From Imperialibacter sp. EC-SDR9 (GTDB taxonomy: Bacteria; Bacteroidota; Bacteroidia; Cytophagales; Cyclobacteriaceae): a stretch of 64,000 nucleotides of DNA. The notes below the pieces were generated by a model, which saw nothing but the letters and a program-made list of their open reading frames with translations, did no database searches and was not told where the DNA came from. Made by a program: the position numbers and the translations under genes. Within the stretch, counting starts at the first letter, position 1. The number at the start of each line of letters is the position of its first letter. Below are positions 52,754 to 62,230 of the stretch, in pieces. The stretch is from assembly GCF_902498805.1 (NCBI RefSeq), contig NZ_LR701637.1, positions 248,001-312,000 of the forward strand, written 5' to 3'.

Positions 52754-55139
52754 AAAGGTGGCAGTTCTTGGCTCCGGTGTAATGGGCTCAAGAATAGCAT
52801 GTCACTTTGCGAACATTGGTGTTCAGGTTTTGCTTTTAGACATTGTTCCGAAAGAGCTTTCGGACGATGAGAAAAAGAAAGGCTTAACAATGGAGCACCC
52901 ACTTGTTCGTAACCGAATTGTAAACACCGCCCTTCAAACAGCAATTTTTTCAAAGCCAGCTCCGCTTTTTGACGCCAAAAAGGCAAGCCTGGTAAAGACA
53001 GGCAATTTTGATGACGACATGAAATCCATTGCGGAGTGTGATTGGGTGATGGAGGTTGTGGTTGAAAACCTGGATATCAAGAAAAAGGTCTATGATCAGG
53101 TAGAGAAATTCCGCAAACCAGGCACCTTGGTTACTTCCAACACGTCGGGTATTCCAATCCACCTAATGGCTGAAGGAAGAAGCGAGGATTTCAGGAAGCA
53201 TTTTGCCGGAACACACTTTTTCAATCCGCCTCGTTATTTGAGATTGCTGGAAATCATTCCTACTCCGGCTACAGACCAAAAGGTGGTGGACTTCCTTATG
53301 CACTATGGCGATTTGTACCTCGGTAAAGAAACTGTGCTATGTAAGGACACGCCTGCGTTCATTGCCAACCGGATAGGGGTCTACTCTTTGATGTCGGGCA
53401 TGCATGTGGTGGAAAAAATGGGACTGGCTGTCGGTGAGGTTGATAGAATGACCGGACCGATTATCGGCCGGGCAAAATCGGCCACCTTCCGAACCATGGA
53501 TGTGGTAGGGCTCGACACCACAGTTAATGTATCAAGAAATTTGTTGCAGGGCTTGCCAAAAGACGAGTCGAAGGACACATTCAAACTACCGAAAATTGTA
53601 GAGGAGCTTTACAATAAAAAATGGTGGGGCGACAAAACAAAACAAGGCTTCTTCAAAAAGACAGTAAACGAAAAAGGCGAGAAGGAAATTCTCGAGTTGA
53701 ACCTGAAGACATTTGAATATGGGTCAAGAACCAAGGCTTCCTTTAAATCGCTTGAAGAAGTAAAAGATATTGAAAGTGTAAAAGAGCGCCTGCCAAAACT
53801 GATCAATGCAACGGACAAAGCTGGTGAGTTTTATCGGGCGACATTCTACGATGTGTTCAGGTATTGCTCCATGAGAATTCCGGAAATTGCCGATGAGCTT
53901 TATAAAATCGATCAGGCTGTCTGCGCTGGTTTTGCCTGGGAACTTGGTCCTTTCGAAACGTGGGATTTGGTGGGTGTAAAAGCGACTGCCGAAAAGATGA
54001 AAGCTGCTGGAATGGAAGTAGCCCCATGGGTTCACGAAATGCTGGCTGCGGGCAATAACTCCTTCTACAAATTCGAAAAAGGTCAGAAGCTTTACTACGA
54101 CATTCCTACAAAGTCGTACAAACCAATTCCGGGAAAAGAAGGGCTTATTATCCTTGATGCTTTTAAAGAAAACAAAGTGGTTTGGTCAAATGCTGGCGCA
54201 ACACTTTATGACCTCGGTGATGGTATTCTGGATCTTGAGTTCCATACAAAAATGAATTCTCTCGGTCAGGAAGTAATTGAGGGAATCAATCTCGCTATTG
54301 CAAAAGCGGAGGAGAACTATCGAGGCTTGGTTATAGGTAATGAGGGTGCCAACTTTTCAGCGGGTGCTAACCTGGCTATGCTATTCATGTATGCTTCCGA
54401 TCAGGAGTTTGACGAAATCGATTTGATGATTCGCCAGTTCCAAACTACGATGATGAAAGCTCGCTTTTCATCTGTGCCAGTAATTTCAGCCCCTTCGGGC
54501 ATGGCGCTGGGTGGAGGCTGCGAGCTTTCACTTCATTGTGACGCTATTCAGGCACACGCCGAAACGTATATAGGCCTTGTGGAATTTGGCGTAGGTTTGA
54601 TTCCTGCGGGCGGCGGCACAAAAGAAATGACACTGAGGGCCAGTGACTCTTATGCTCCCGGTGATCCGGAGCTCAATCATTTGCAGGAATATTTTATGAC
54701 GATCGCTACAGCCAAAGTGGCCACCTCGGCACACGAAGGCAAGGCATTGGGTTATATCAAACCGTCTGACGAAATCACGCTGAACAGAGCTCGCCTTTTG
54801 GCTGACGCAAAAAGGAAAGCCATCGAACTATCGGAAGCTGGCTATACTCAGCCTTTGGAGCGAAGGGACATCAAAGTACATGGTCAATCGTCACTGGCTT
54901 TGTTCGAAGCTGGCATAACTGGTATGCTGTATGGAAAATATATTTCGGAGCACGATGCCCTGATTGCAAGAAAGCTTGGCTACATCATGAGTGGGGGTGA
55001 TCTTTCATCGCCGACGGAAGTGTCGGAGCAATACCTGCTTGATTTGGAAAGGGAGGCATTCCTCAGCCTGACGGGTGAGCCAAAAACTGTGGAAAGAATT
55101 CACAGCATTTTGTTCAAAGGCAAGCCGTTGAGGAACTAA
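52737..55139 (+). CDS. fadN: 3-hydroxyacyl-CoA dehydrogenase / enoyl-CoA hydratase (FadN-like)
   Basis: Fused beta-oxidation enzyme of 800 residues. The N-terminal 3-hydroxyacyl-CoA dehydrogenase has the NAD site VAVLGSGVMGSRIACHFANIG, SNTSGIPIHLMAEG, GTHFFNPPRYLRLLEIIP and PAFIANRIG. The C-terminal enoyl-CoA hydratase (crotonase) domain, from about residue 490, has GANFSAGANLAMLF, APSGMALGGGCELSLHCDAIQA and GLIPAGGGTKE. The dehydrogenase-first order is that of FadN of Bacillus, opposite to E. coli FadB. It acts with the thiolase 29 bp downstream. Confidence 0.9.
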   Translation: MNRVIKKVAVLGSGVMGSRIACHFANIGVQVLLLDIVPKELSDDEKKKGLTMEHPLVRNRIVNTALQTAIFSKPAPLFDAKKASLVKTGNFDDDMKSIAECDWVMEVVVENLDIKKKVYDQVEKFRKPGTLVTSNTSGIPIHLMAEGRSEDFRKHFAGTHFFNPPRYLRLLEIIPTPATDQKVVDFLMHYGDLYLGKETVLCKDTPAFIANRIGVYSLMSGMHVVEKMGLAVGEVDRMTGPIIGRAKSATFRTMDVVGLDTTVNVSRNLLQGLPKDESKDTFKLPKIVEELYNKKWWGDKTKQGFFKKTVNEKGEKEILELNLKTFEYGSRTKASFKSLEEVKDIESVKERLPKLINATDKAGEFYRATFYDVFRYCSMRIPEIADELYKIDQAVCAGFAWELGPFETWDLVGVKATAEKMKAAGMEVAPWVHEMLAAGNNSFYKFEKGQKLYYDIPTKSYKPIPGKEGLIILDAFKENKVVWSNAGATLYDLGDGILDLEFHTKMNSLGQEVIEGINLAIAKAEENYRGLVIGNEGANFSAGANLAMLFMYASDQEFDEIDLMIRQFQTTMMKARFSSVPVISAPSGMALGGGCELSLHCDAIQAHAETYIGLVEFGVGLIPAGGGTKEMTLRASDSYAPGDPELNHLQEYFMTIATAKVATSAHEGKALGYIKPSDEITLNRARLLADAKRKAIELSEAGYTQPLERRDIKVHGQSSLALFEAGITGMLYGKYISEHDALIARKLGYIMSGGDLSSPTEVSEQYLLDLEREAFLSLTGEPKTVERIHSILFKGKPLRN

Positions 55140-55168
55140 ATTTTGTTAACCACAAAAAGACTACAATT

Positions 55169-56344
55169 ATGAATGCATATATAGTGGCCGGCTACAGAAC
55201 GGCAGTTGGAAAGTCGAAAAAAGGGGGCTTTCGCTTTACCCGCCCCGACGACCTGGCAGCAGATGTCATCAAACACCTGGTTGCTTCGGTTCCGGGCTTT
55301 GATGCCAAAAGGGTAGACGACCTTATCGTGGGAAACGCTGTGCCCGAAGCTGAACAAGGCATGCAAATGGGAAGAATGATTTCATTGCTGGCTTTGCCGA
55401 TGGAAGTGCCTGGCATGATTGTCAACCGGTATTGCGGATCAGGCCTGGAAGCGATAAGCATTGCTGCTTCCCGAATCCACGCCGGCACTGCTGACTGTAT
55501 TATAGCTGGTGGTACCGAATCGATGTCGATGGTGCCAATGATGGGGTATAAAACTGCACTCAACTGGAAAATAGCGCACGAAAACCCAGACTATTATATC
55601 AGCATGGGCTTAACAGCCGAGGAAGTATCAAAAGACTACAACATCAGCCGGGAAGACGCTGACGAATTTTCTTATCACTCTCATCAGAAAGCCATCAAGG
55701 CAATAAAGGAGGGAAAATTCAAAGATGAGATTGTTCCGATTAATGTTCACGAAACATATGTGGACAAAGACGGTAAGAAAAAGACGAGAGACTTTGTGGT
55801 AGATACCGACGAGGGGCCAAGAGAAGATACTAGTCTCGAAGTGCTTGCAAAACTAAAGCCTGTTTTCAGAATGGGGGGAAAGGTAACTGCGGGTAACTCT
55901 TCACAAACTTCTGATGGCGCAGCTTTTGTGATGGTCATGTCGGAAAAAATGGTGCAGGAATATAACCTGAAGCCCATTGCCAGAATGTTGGCCTATACCG
56001 CTGCTGGCGTGGAACCAAGAATCATGGGGATAGGGCCGGTGGCCGCAGTGCCAAAGGCGTTGAAACAAGCCGGCCTGAAAATGGCAGACATTGACTTGAT
56101 TGAATTGAATGAGGCTTTTGCAGCTCAGGCATTGGCTGTTGCCAAAAACCTGGATTTCGACATGTCGAAATTAAATGTGAATGGTGGTGCAGTAGCGCTT
56201 GGTCATCCGCTAGGTTGCACAGGCGCTAAACTATCGGTTCAGATTTTCAATGAATTGAGAAGGCAGAAGAAAAAATATGGCATGGTCACCGCCTGTGTAG
56301 GCGGTGGACAGGGCGTAGCTGGTATTTTCGAGTTACTTAACTGA
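55169..56344 (+). CDS. fadA: Acetyl-CoA acyltransferase (thiolase)
   Basis: Degradative thiolase of 391 residues that cleaves 3-ketoacyl-CoA in the last step of beta-oxidation. Nucleophile Cys in VNRYCGSGLEAISIAA (about residue 90), oxyanion region NEAFAAQALA, catalytic His in GGAVALGHPLGCTGAK and second Cys in TACVGGGQG. The operon with the FadN-like enzyme and a MarR regulator resembles the fadN-fadA arrangement. A strong terminator closes the operon. Confidence 0.93.
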   Translation: MNAYIVAGYRTAVGKSKKGGFRFTRPDDLAADVIKHLVASVPGFDAKRVDDLIVGNAVPEAEQGMQMGRMISLLALPMEVPGMIVNRYCGSGLEAISIAASRIHAGTADCIIAGGTESMSMVPMMGYKTALNWKIAHENPDYYISMGLTAEEVSKDYNISREDADEFSYHSHQKAIKAIKEGKFKDEIVPINVHETYVDKDGKKKTRDFVVDTDEGPREDTSLEVLAKLKPVFRMGGKVTAGNSSQTSDGAAFVMVMSEKMVQEYNLKPIARMLAYTAAGVEPRIMGIGPVAAVPKALKQAGLKMADIDLIELNEAFAAQALAVAKNLDFDMSKLNVNGGAVALGHPLGCTGAKLSVQIFNELRRQKKKYGMVTACVGGGQGVAGIFELLN

Positions 56345-56373
56345 TCATCAAAGACTCTTTGAGAGAAAGAATT

Positions 56374-56401
56374 AAAGCATTGGCATTTGCCAATGCTTTT
56401 T
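56374..56401 (+). terminator. Terminator of the MarR-fad operon
   Basis: AAAGCATTGGCA (56374-56385) pairs with TGCCAATGCTTT (56388-56399), followed by T, 29 nt after the fadA stop. The rest of the gap to 56628 is AT-rich, with no gene seen. Confidence 0.85.
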
Positions 56402-56628
56402 CATTTATCGCCTCAAGAGATCGAACTTGTATAAGACGGTTACAAAATTCATTTTATCTTTACAAAATAGGAGCAGAAAAGACATCCAGCATATAGTTAT
56501 TGAGGAAACCTTCTTCCGATAAAGAAGAAAATATTTACAATCCATATTGATGTTGTTACTGATTTGTAAATGTGGACACTCTTATAGCGGACTCTATTAA
56601 ACAGCACTTTTTTGATAATATTTAATCC

Positions 56629-57780
56629 ATGAAAAACTATTCCACCGGAGAATCAGAGGCCAGGCTTAGCGCCATTTTTGATCATGCCATTGATGGAATA
56701 ATCACAATTGACGAAAAGGGAATTGTTGAGTCAATGAACCCAGCAGCGGCCCGGCTGTTTGGCTATGAACCAGTGGAAGTACTTGGTCAGAATATTAAAA
56801 TGTTAATGCCTGAGCCTGACAGAACCCGACACGACACTTACCTGGAAAACTACCAGACGACGGGTGTAAAAAAAATAATTGGGATAGGTAGAGAGGTAAG
56901 CGGAAAGAGGAAAGATGGATCTAAATTTCCTCTTTACTTAAGTGTTACGGAAATTCAATTTGAAGGAAAAACGATTTTCACAGGTATCATTCACGATATC
57001 ACGGAGCTGAAGCTATCAAGGGAAAAACTGCGGAGATATGCCGCCGAGCTTGAGAGAAGTAATAGGGAGCTACAAGATTTTGCTTATGTATCGTCGCACG
57101 ATTTACAGGAGCCCTTAAGAAAAATACAGGCATTTGGAGACAGACTTCTTCATAAAGAAGCTCCGAACTTGTCGGAGCAAGGGCAAGACTATTTGGCTCG
57201 AATGCTGAACGCCGCCGGCCGAATGCAGCGGCTTATTAATGATCTATTGTCTTTCTCGAGAATTTCATCAAAGACCCGAGAATTTGTACAGGTTGATTTG
57301 AATCAGGTTTTGGCAGAAGTGCTCACCGACCTTGAGCTGCTTATAGAGCAAACAGAAACTAGAGTAGAGGCTTCCGACTTGCCCACTATAGACGGAGACT
57401 ATACTCAATTGGCACAGGTTTTTCAAAACTTGATTTCAAACGCCATCAAGTTTGTGAAAGATGGTGAAAAGCCAAGAATAAAGATCTCGGCCAGGGCGGT
57501 TCAGGAGCAGGCTCACCTGACGGCTACTCCCGGCGACGAGACTGTTGAAGTCACCTTCCAGGACAACGGAACGGGCTTTGATCAAAAATATGCGGATCGA
57601 ATTTTTCATATTTTTCAACGGCTGGAGGGTCAAAAATTCGAAGGCTCCGGAATAGGCTTGGCCATTTGCAAGCGAGTGGCTAACCGACATGGCGGAGACA
57701 TTGTAGCAATAGGCACACCAGGAGCAGGTGCTACGTTTATTCTAACTCTATCAAAAAGGCAAACCAGACATGAGAACTAA
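56629..57780 (+). CDS. PAS-domain histidine kinase
   Basis: Soluble sensor kinase of 383 residues. PAS domain at about 10-125 (AIFDHAIDGIITIDEKGIVESMNPAAARLFGYEPVEVLGQNI), a short helix, HisKA with His in FAYVSSHDLQEPLRKIQAFG, and an ATPase domain with N box FQNLISNAIKFVKDG, G1 QDNGTGFDQ and G2 GSGIGLAICK. This phytochrome-like kinase type commonly partners with Rcp1-type receivers, and such a gene follows with an 11-bp overlap. No transmembrane segment, so an intracellular signal is likely. Confidence 0.92.
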   Translation: MKNYSTGESEARLSAIFDHAIDGIITIDEKGIVESMNPAAARLFGYEPVEVLGQNIKMLMPEPDRTRHDTYLENYQTTGVKKIIGIGREVSGKRKDGSKFPLYLSVTEIQFEGKTIFTGIIHDITELKLSREKLRRYAAELERSNRELQDFAYVSSHDLQEPLRKIQAFGDRLLHKEAPNLSEQGQDYLARMLNAAGRMQRLINDLLSFSRISSKTREFVQVDLNQVLAEVLTDLELLIEQTETRVEASDLPTIDGDYTQLAQVFQNLISNAIKFVKDGEKPRIKISARAVQEQAHLTATPGDETVEVTFQDNGTGFDQKYADRIFHIFQRLEGQKFEGSGIGLAICKRVANRHGGDIVAIGTPGAGATFILTLSKRQTRHEN

Positions 57781-58234
57781 AACTTCAAAAAACAATACAA
57801 TACTTATCCTGATTGCAGAAGATGACCCGGAGGACAGGCTGCTGGCTAAAGAAGCAATTGATGAAAACGGTTTGGTTAGCCGGGTAGAGTTTGTTGAAAA
57901 TGGCGTCCAGTTGATGGACTACCTTTTTAACCGTCCCCCGTATACCGACAAAGAAAAGTTTCCAACTCCCGGACTTGTCATTTTGGACCTCAACATGCCC
58001 AAGAAAGATGGCCGGGAGGCCTTGAAAGAAATAAAATCGAGTAAGCTGCTTAAATCTCTCCCCGTTGTAGTACTGTCCACTTCTAAGGCAGACGAAGACA
58101 TCATGCAGACATACGACTTGGGGGTGAATTCTTTCATCACTAAGCCGGTTACGTTCAAGGCGCTGGTCGAGATTATGGATACATTATGCCACTACTGGTT
58201 TGAAATCGTAGAACTTCCCGCAAACCATGACTAA
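57770..58234 (+). CDS. Rcp1-type single-domain response regulator
   Basis: Stand-alone receiver of 154 residues. Acidic pair IAEDDPEDR, phospho-accepting Asp in LVILDLNMPKKDG, Ser in VVLSTSKADED and Lys in FITKPVTF. The insertion after beta 2 (MDYLFNRPPYTDKEKFPTPG) is typical of Rcp1 receivers paired with phytochrome-like kinases. It overlaps the kinase upstream by 11 bp and the next gene by 8 bp. Confidence 0.92.
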   Translation: MRTKTSKNNTILILIAEDDPEDRLLAKEAIDENGLVSRVEFVENGVQLMDYLFNRPPYTDKEKFPTPGLVILDLNMPKKDGREALKEIKSSKLLKSLPVVVLSTSKADEDIMQTYDLGVNSFITKPVTFKALVEIMDTLCHYWFEIVELPANHD

Positions 58235-59876
58235 TTATCAGCATCGGTCATCGACAAGTATACTTCTGATAGACGATGATGAGGAAGACTTTCTAATCAC
58301 CAGGGATATCATAGCCGATTTTCCGTCCGGGGCATACACTTTGGCGTGGGAGCCTGATTTTGAAAAGGCAAAAGTGAAAATTCTTCAAAATGAGCACGAA
58401 GCCTATTTGGTCGATTTCAGGCTTGGTGCTGAAAGCGGTCTTGACCTCATTCGGTATTCTTTGGAGAAGGGAATTATGGGGCCGTTCATTTTACTAACCG
58501 GCCAGGGCGACCTGCAAATTGACGAAGAGGCCAGAAGACTTGGAGCTGTCGATTATATGGTCAAAGGGTCGATTAATCCAGATCAGCTGGAACGCTCGAT
58601 AAGATACGGTATTCAGCATGTTCTCAATCTGAACGAAATAAAGGAGCTGAACCAGCAATTGGAAAGAAGAGTGATGGAAAGGACTCGTGATTTGGCGAGA
58701 GCGAATGAAAGACTTTCCTATTCCAATGAATCACTTCAAAAAGAAGTAGACGAACGAAAACAGGCTGAAAAGGCACTTAGGGAAAGCCAGAAAATATACA
58801 GCGCCATAGCCAGTAATTTTCCAGATGGAATGCTGTGTGTGTTAGATAAAGATCTAAGGTTCCTCCTTGTAGATGGGAAAGCCGAAGAGCCTGAAATGGG
58901 TAATAAGCAGGATTGGATAGGGTCGTATGCCAGTTCGATGACTTTTATAGACCAAAAAGAAGCCTTTATTAAAAACTTGAAAAACGTAATTAAAGGCGTG
59001 CCATTGAATATGGAAGTGACGGTAGCCAACGGCGAAAGGGAGTATCAGATCAATGCCGTCCCTTTGTTCGATGACGAAGAGAAAATACAGAACTTGTTGA
59101 TTGTTTGTAAAAACATTACCGAAAGGAAAAAAGCAGAGAAGGAAGTACTCAGAGCATTGAATCAGGAGAAGGAGCTCAATGAACTCAAGAGCAGGTTTGT
59201 CACAACAGCGTCTCACGAATTCAGAACCCCACTAAGCACTATCCTTTCTTCAGTGTCTCTGATAGGCCGTTATATTTCAGATTCGGATCAAAAGGAAAAA
59301 ATAGACAAACACGTCCATCGTATCAAATCTTCTGTAAATAACCTGACATATATTCTTAACGACTTTTTGTCTTTGGGAAAATTGGAGGAAGGGAAAACGA
59401 CCTTTAACCCTGTATCATTTGATTTGGAACAAATGATTAGTGAGGTGGTTTCTCAGATAAGCCCTACTTTAAAGGAAGACCAGCAGATACTTCTGAGTAT
59501 ATCGGAAGGTACATTTGGAGAAATCTACGTTGATGAGCAAATGACTAAGAATATCTTGATCAATTTGCTCAACAATGCCTCGAAATACTCTGGAGAAAGG
59601 CAAAAAATTCACCTAGGTTTGGGAAGAGAGAATGGCCTCCTGAAAATCACGGTTAAAGATGAGGGAATTGGCATTCCGAAGAAGGATCAGCAACGCCTTT
59701 TCGATAGGTTTTTCAGGGCCAACAATGCCATCAACATACAGGGAACAGGCCTGGGGCTCAATATTGTCAAGAAATATATTGAACTAATGAACGGACATAT
59801 TGAATTTAGCAGTGAAGAAAATAAAGGCACCGAATTCAGAGTGGCGATACCAATAACACAACCTAGCTATGACTAA
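58227..59876 (+). CDS. Receiver-PAS-histidine kinase hybrid
   Basis: Signalling protein of 549 residues with an N-terminal receiver (about 9-125; ILLIDDDEEDFLI, phospho-accepting Asp in YLVDFRLGAES, ILLTGQG, YMVKG), a coiled coil (LNEIKELNQQLERRVMERTRDLARAN), a PAS-like domain (about 190-300, ending LLIVCKNITERKKAE) and HisKA (FVTTASHEFRTPLSTIL) with ATPase motifs LINLLNNASKYSGE, DEGIGIPKK and GTGLGLNIVK. The receiver-first order means it can be controlled by phosphorylation from the upstream kinase and in turn act on the downstream receiver. Confidence 0.9.
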   Translation: MTNYQHRSSTSILLIDDDEEDFLITRDIIADFPSGAYTLAWEPDFEKAKVKILQNEHEAYLVDFRLGAESGLDLIRYSLEKGIMGPFILLTGQGDLQIDEEARRLGAVDYMVKGSINPDQLERSIRYGIQHVLNLNEIKELNQQLERRVMERTRDLARANERLSYSNESLQKEVDERKQAEKALRESQKIYSAIASNFPDGMLCVLDKDLRFLLVDGKAEEPEMGNKQDWIGSYASSMTFIDQKEAFIKNLKNVIKGVPLNMEVTVANGEREYQINAVPLFDDEEKIQNLLIVCKNITERKKAEKEVLRALNQEKELNELKSRFVTTASHEFRTPLSTILSSVSLIGRYISDSDQKEKIDKHVHRIKSSVNNLTYILNDFLSLGKLEEGKTTFNPVSFDLEQMISEVVSQISPTLKEDQQILLSISEGTFGEIYVDEQMTKNILINLLNNASKYSGERQKIHLGLGRENGLLKITVKDEGIGIPKKDQQRLFDRFFRANNAINIQGTGLGLNIVKKYIELMNGHIEFSSEENKGTEFRVAIPITQPSYD

Positions 59877-60930
59877 AATATTGCTGATAGAGGACAACTT
59901 GGAAATGCGGGAGAATACCGCTGAAATTCTCGAGCTTTCTGATTACGAAGTGATAACAGCAGCGAATGGCAAGGAGGGCATCGAGAAGGCCAAGAAGGAA
60001 TTGCCGCATCTGATTATTTGTGATATCATGATGCCTGAGCTCGACGGTTATGGCGTGCTACGTGTTTTAGGAAAATTGCCTGAAACGGCCGGCATCCCGT
60101 TTATATTTCTTACCGCAAAATCTGAAAAAGAAGACTTCAGAAAGGGGATGAGCATGGGGGCTGATGATTACCTGACTAAGCCCTTTGACGACGTGGAATT
60201 GCTGGATATTATAGAGTTGAGGCTTCGCAAAAACCAGATTGCCAGAAAGGAGTATTCCAATGATGTGGATGGCATTGCAGATTTTATGAATGACGCAAAG
60301 GCGTTAAATGAGCTGAGCCATTTGTCGGCCGACCGCACCATCAGAAAATTTAAGAAGAAAGAAATAATCTTTTACGAAGGTAATCTTCCACACGGGCTCT
60401 TTTTTGTCAATAGCGGAAAAGCGAAAACATACAAAACCAACGACGACGGAAAAGAGTACATCACCGGCCTTTTTAAAGAGGGTGATTTTATCGGATACAT
60501 CGATCTTTTGCAGAATTCTAACTACACTGAGTCGGCCATGGCCATGGAGGACTCGGAGATTTGCCTTATCCCAAAACAAGACTTCTACAAACTGCTGAAC
60601 AGCAACCGGGATGTTTCCATCAGGTTCATCAAAATGATTTCCAACAATTTGGTGGAAATGGAGGAAAGAATCCTGAAGCTTGCCTACAACTCGGTCAGAA
60701 AAAGAGTGGCTGAGGCCCTGGTGATGCTGGAAGATAAGTTCAAAGAAAAGAACGAAGGAGAAGAATTCAATATGAATATTCCCCGGGAGGATCTCGCCAA
60801 TATTGTTGGCACTGCTCCGGAGTCAGTCATCAGAACCCTCTCTGATTTCAAAGATGAAAAGCTCATCGAAATCAAGGGCAGCAATATCAAGATCACCAAC
60901 TCGGCTGGCTTGCGAAAAATGAGAAACTAA
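59869..60930 (+). CDS. Receiver fused to Crp/Fnr transcription factor
   Basis: Protein of 353 residues joining a receiver domain (residues 1-120; LLIEDNLEMREN, phospho-accepting Asp in LIICDIMMPELDG, FLTAKSEK, YLTKPF) to a cyclic-nucleotide-binding-type domain (about 155-270; FKKKEIIFYEGNLPHGLFFVNSGKAKTY) and a Crp-type helix-turn-helix (about 300-350; PREDLANIVGTAPESVIRTLSDFKDEKLIEI). It is the output gene of the cassette and overlaps the hybrid kinase by 8 bp. No Cys cluster of the Fnr kind is visible. Phosphorylation control of a Crp-like regulator is inferred. Confidence 0.92.
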   Translation: MTKILLIEDNLEMRENTAEILELSDYEVITAANGKEGIEKAKKELPHLIICDIMMPELDGYGVLRVLGKLPETAGIPFIFLTAKSEKEDFRKGMSMGADDYLTKPFDDVELLDIIELRLRKNQIARKEYSNDVDGIADFMNDAKALNELSHLSADRTIRKFKKKEIIFYEGNLPHGLFFVNSGKAKTYKTNDDGKEYITGLFKEGDFIGYIDLLQNSNYTESAMAMEDSEICLIPKQDFYKLLNSNRDVSIRFIKMISNNLVEMEERILKLAYNSVRKRVAEALVMLEDKFKEKNEGEEFNMNIPREDLANIVGTAPESVIRTLSDFKDEKLIEIKGSNIKITNSAGLRKMRN

Positions 60931-60952
60931 CGATTTCTGGAATCTGCAGAAG

Positions 60953-61324
60953 CTACCTAAGGTCTTTCCCAAATGGCGTCAATGCCAGCGAAGCTAATTT
61001 CATGTGTTGGGTGGCAAAGGGAATGCCAATAATGGTAATGAACATCAGCAGCCCAAACACCAGGTGAGTAACAGCAACACAAAGACCTCCTGTGAGAAGC
61101 CAAATTACATTCATGATTACGGCCAGGCAGCCGGAGTTACTTTCGGTGGTAACCACTTTTTGTCCAAAAGGACTTAGGGCTAGAATGCCTATTTTAAAAC
61201 ATTGAAAGCCAAATGGGATGCCTACGATGGTGAGACAGAGGGCAATGCCACCGATCACGTAGCCGAAAAACAGGAAGATGCCTCCCCCAAAAATAATCCA
61301 GAGCAAATTTCCGATGATGTTCAT
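60953..61324 (-). CDS. yccF: YccF domain inner-membrane protein
   Basis: Small membrane protein of 123 residues of the YccF family. Starts at ATG 61324 (MNIIGNLLWIIFGG); the frame upstream has no family residues. Two YccF repeats are seen: LLWIIFGGGIFLFFGYVIGGIALCLTIVGIPFGFQCFKIG and VIWLLTGGLCVAVTHLVFGLLMFITIIGIPFATQHMKLA. The family has no known function. It converges with the Crp-fusion gene with 22 bp between stops. Confidence 0.9.
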   Translation of the reverse strand: MNIIGNLLWIIFGGGIFLFFGYVIGGIALCLTIVGIPFGFQCFKIGILALSPFGQKVVTTESNSGCLAVIMNVIWLLTGGLCVAVTHLVFGLLMFITIIGIPFATQHMKLASLALTPFGKDLR

Positions 61325-61570
61325 AAAGTTGGGTGTATAGAGATAAAATTGGTAAGTGCCTCTTCCGATCACCAATCTGGTGACCAGAAAAGAAGATACT
61401 CACCAGGTAATTGTTCTTAGCTTTAATTACATCATTTGCCCAGTCCTATAGACGTCGCCTTTCGCTATCGGTTGCAAAAAAAACCTCCATTGGAAGAATA
61501 AATTTTCGCCAGGTCGTATTGGGATGCAAGAATCGGCGAATGGTGTTGATGCTGCTACCCCAAGCACGAT

Positions 61571-61605
61571 AAAAAAAGAAAACCCGAAGCAGCAGCACCG
61601 GGTTT
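61571..61605 (-). terminator. Terminator of the RidA-like gene
   Basis: AAACCCG (61580-61586) pairs with CGGGTTT (61599-61605). On the minus strand it is followed by TTTC and seven T (A run 61571-61577). It lies 25 nt after the RidA stop. The right side also carries a T run, so it may work in both directions. Confidence 0.7.
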
Positions 61606-61629
61606 CCATTTTTTTAACCAGAGATGTTA

Positions 61630-62205
61630 TTATTCCACTTCGACGATCATTTCTACTTCTATTGCTATGTTGTTAGGCAACGACCCCATGCCAACTGCCG
61701 CACGGGCATGTTTGCCTCTCTCTCCAAACACCGCCACCATCAGATCAGAGTAGCCATTAACTACTTTGGGCTGATCGGCAAAGTCAGGTGCGCAGTTGAC
61801 CATTCCCAATACTTTTACAATGCGCTTTACTTTTCTTAAGTCGCCCAGCTCTGCTTTCAATACCGAAAGCTGGCTGATGGCTGTAAGCCTTCCAGCCTCA
61901 TAGCCCTGTTCGATAGTTAAATCAACACCCACTTTGCCGGTGACGTAGCTCCCGTCAGGTTTCGATGGGCCCTTGCCGGCAAGGAAAACCAAATTTCCCG
62001 TACGGACGGCATTCACATAATTGGCTACCGGAGCCGAAGGAGTTGATAACTCGATGCCGAGCTCTTTCAGTTTTGCTTCCGGATCATAATCCGACGGAGC
62101 GCTTACCTGAGCTTTCAATGTATCGGCACCGTCCTTTGTGTTGGAAGTGCCCGGCGAGCAGGCAGTCATAAGCCCCAGAAATCCTATAAACAATAGCTTT
62201 TTCAT
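61630..62205 (-). CDS. RidA family lipoprotein
   Basis: Exported RidA/YjgF/UK114 protein of 191 residues: signal and lipobox LGLMTAC (Cys at about 16), a short linker, then the RidA fold (ELGIELSTPSAPVANYVNAVRTGNLVFLAGKGPSKPDGS; CAPDFADQPKVVNGYSDLMVAVFGERGKHARAAVGMGSLPNNIAIEVEMIVEVE). Cytoplasmic RidA hydrolyses 2-aminoacrylate; the Arg of the conserved ARAAVGMGSLP segment is present. Export as a lipoprotein is unusual for that role and suggests another substrate. It lies 25 bp downstream of the M14 gene and may be cotranscribed. Confidence 0.88.
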   Translation of the reverse strand: MKKLLFIGFLGLMTACSPGTSNTKDGADTLKAQVSAPSDYDPEAKLKELGIELSTPSAPVANYVNAVRTGNLVFLAGKGPSKPDGSYVTGKVGVDLTIEQGYEAGRLTAISQLSVLKAELGDLRKVKRIVKVLGMVNCAPDFADQPKVVNGYSDLMVAVFGERGKHARAAVGMGSLPNNIAIEVEMIVEVE

Positions 62206-62230
62206 ATCATTTAGGTTAGTTGATAATCAA

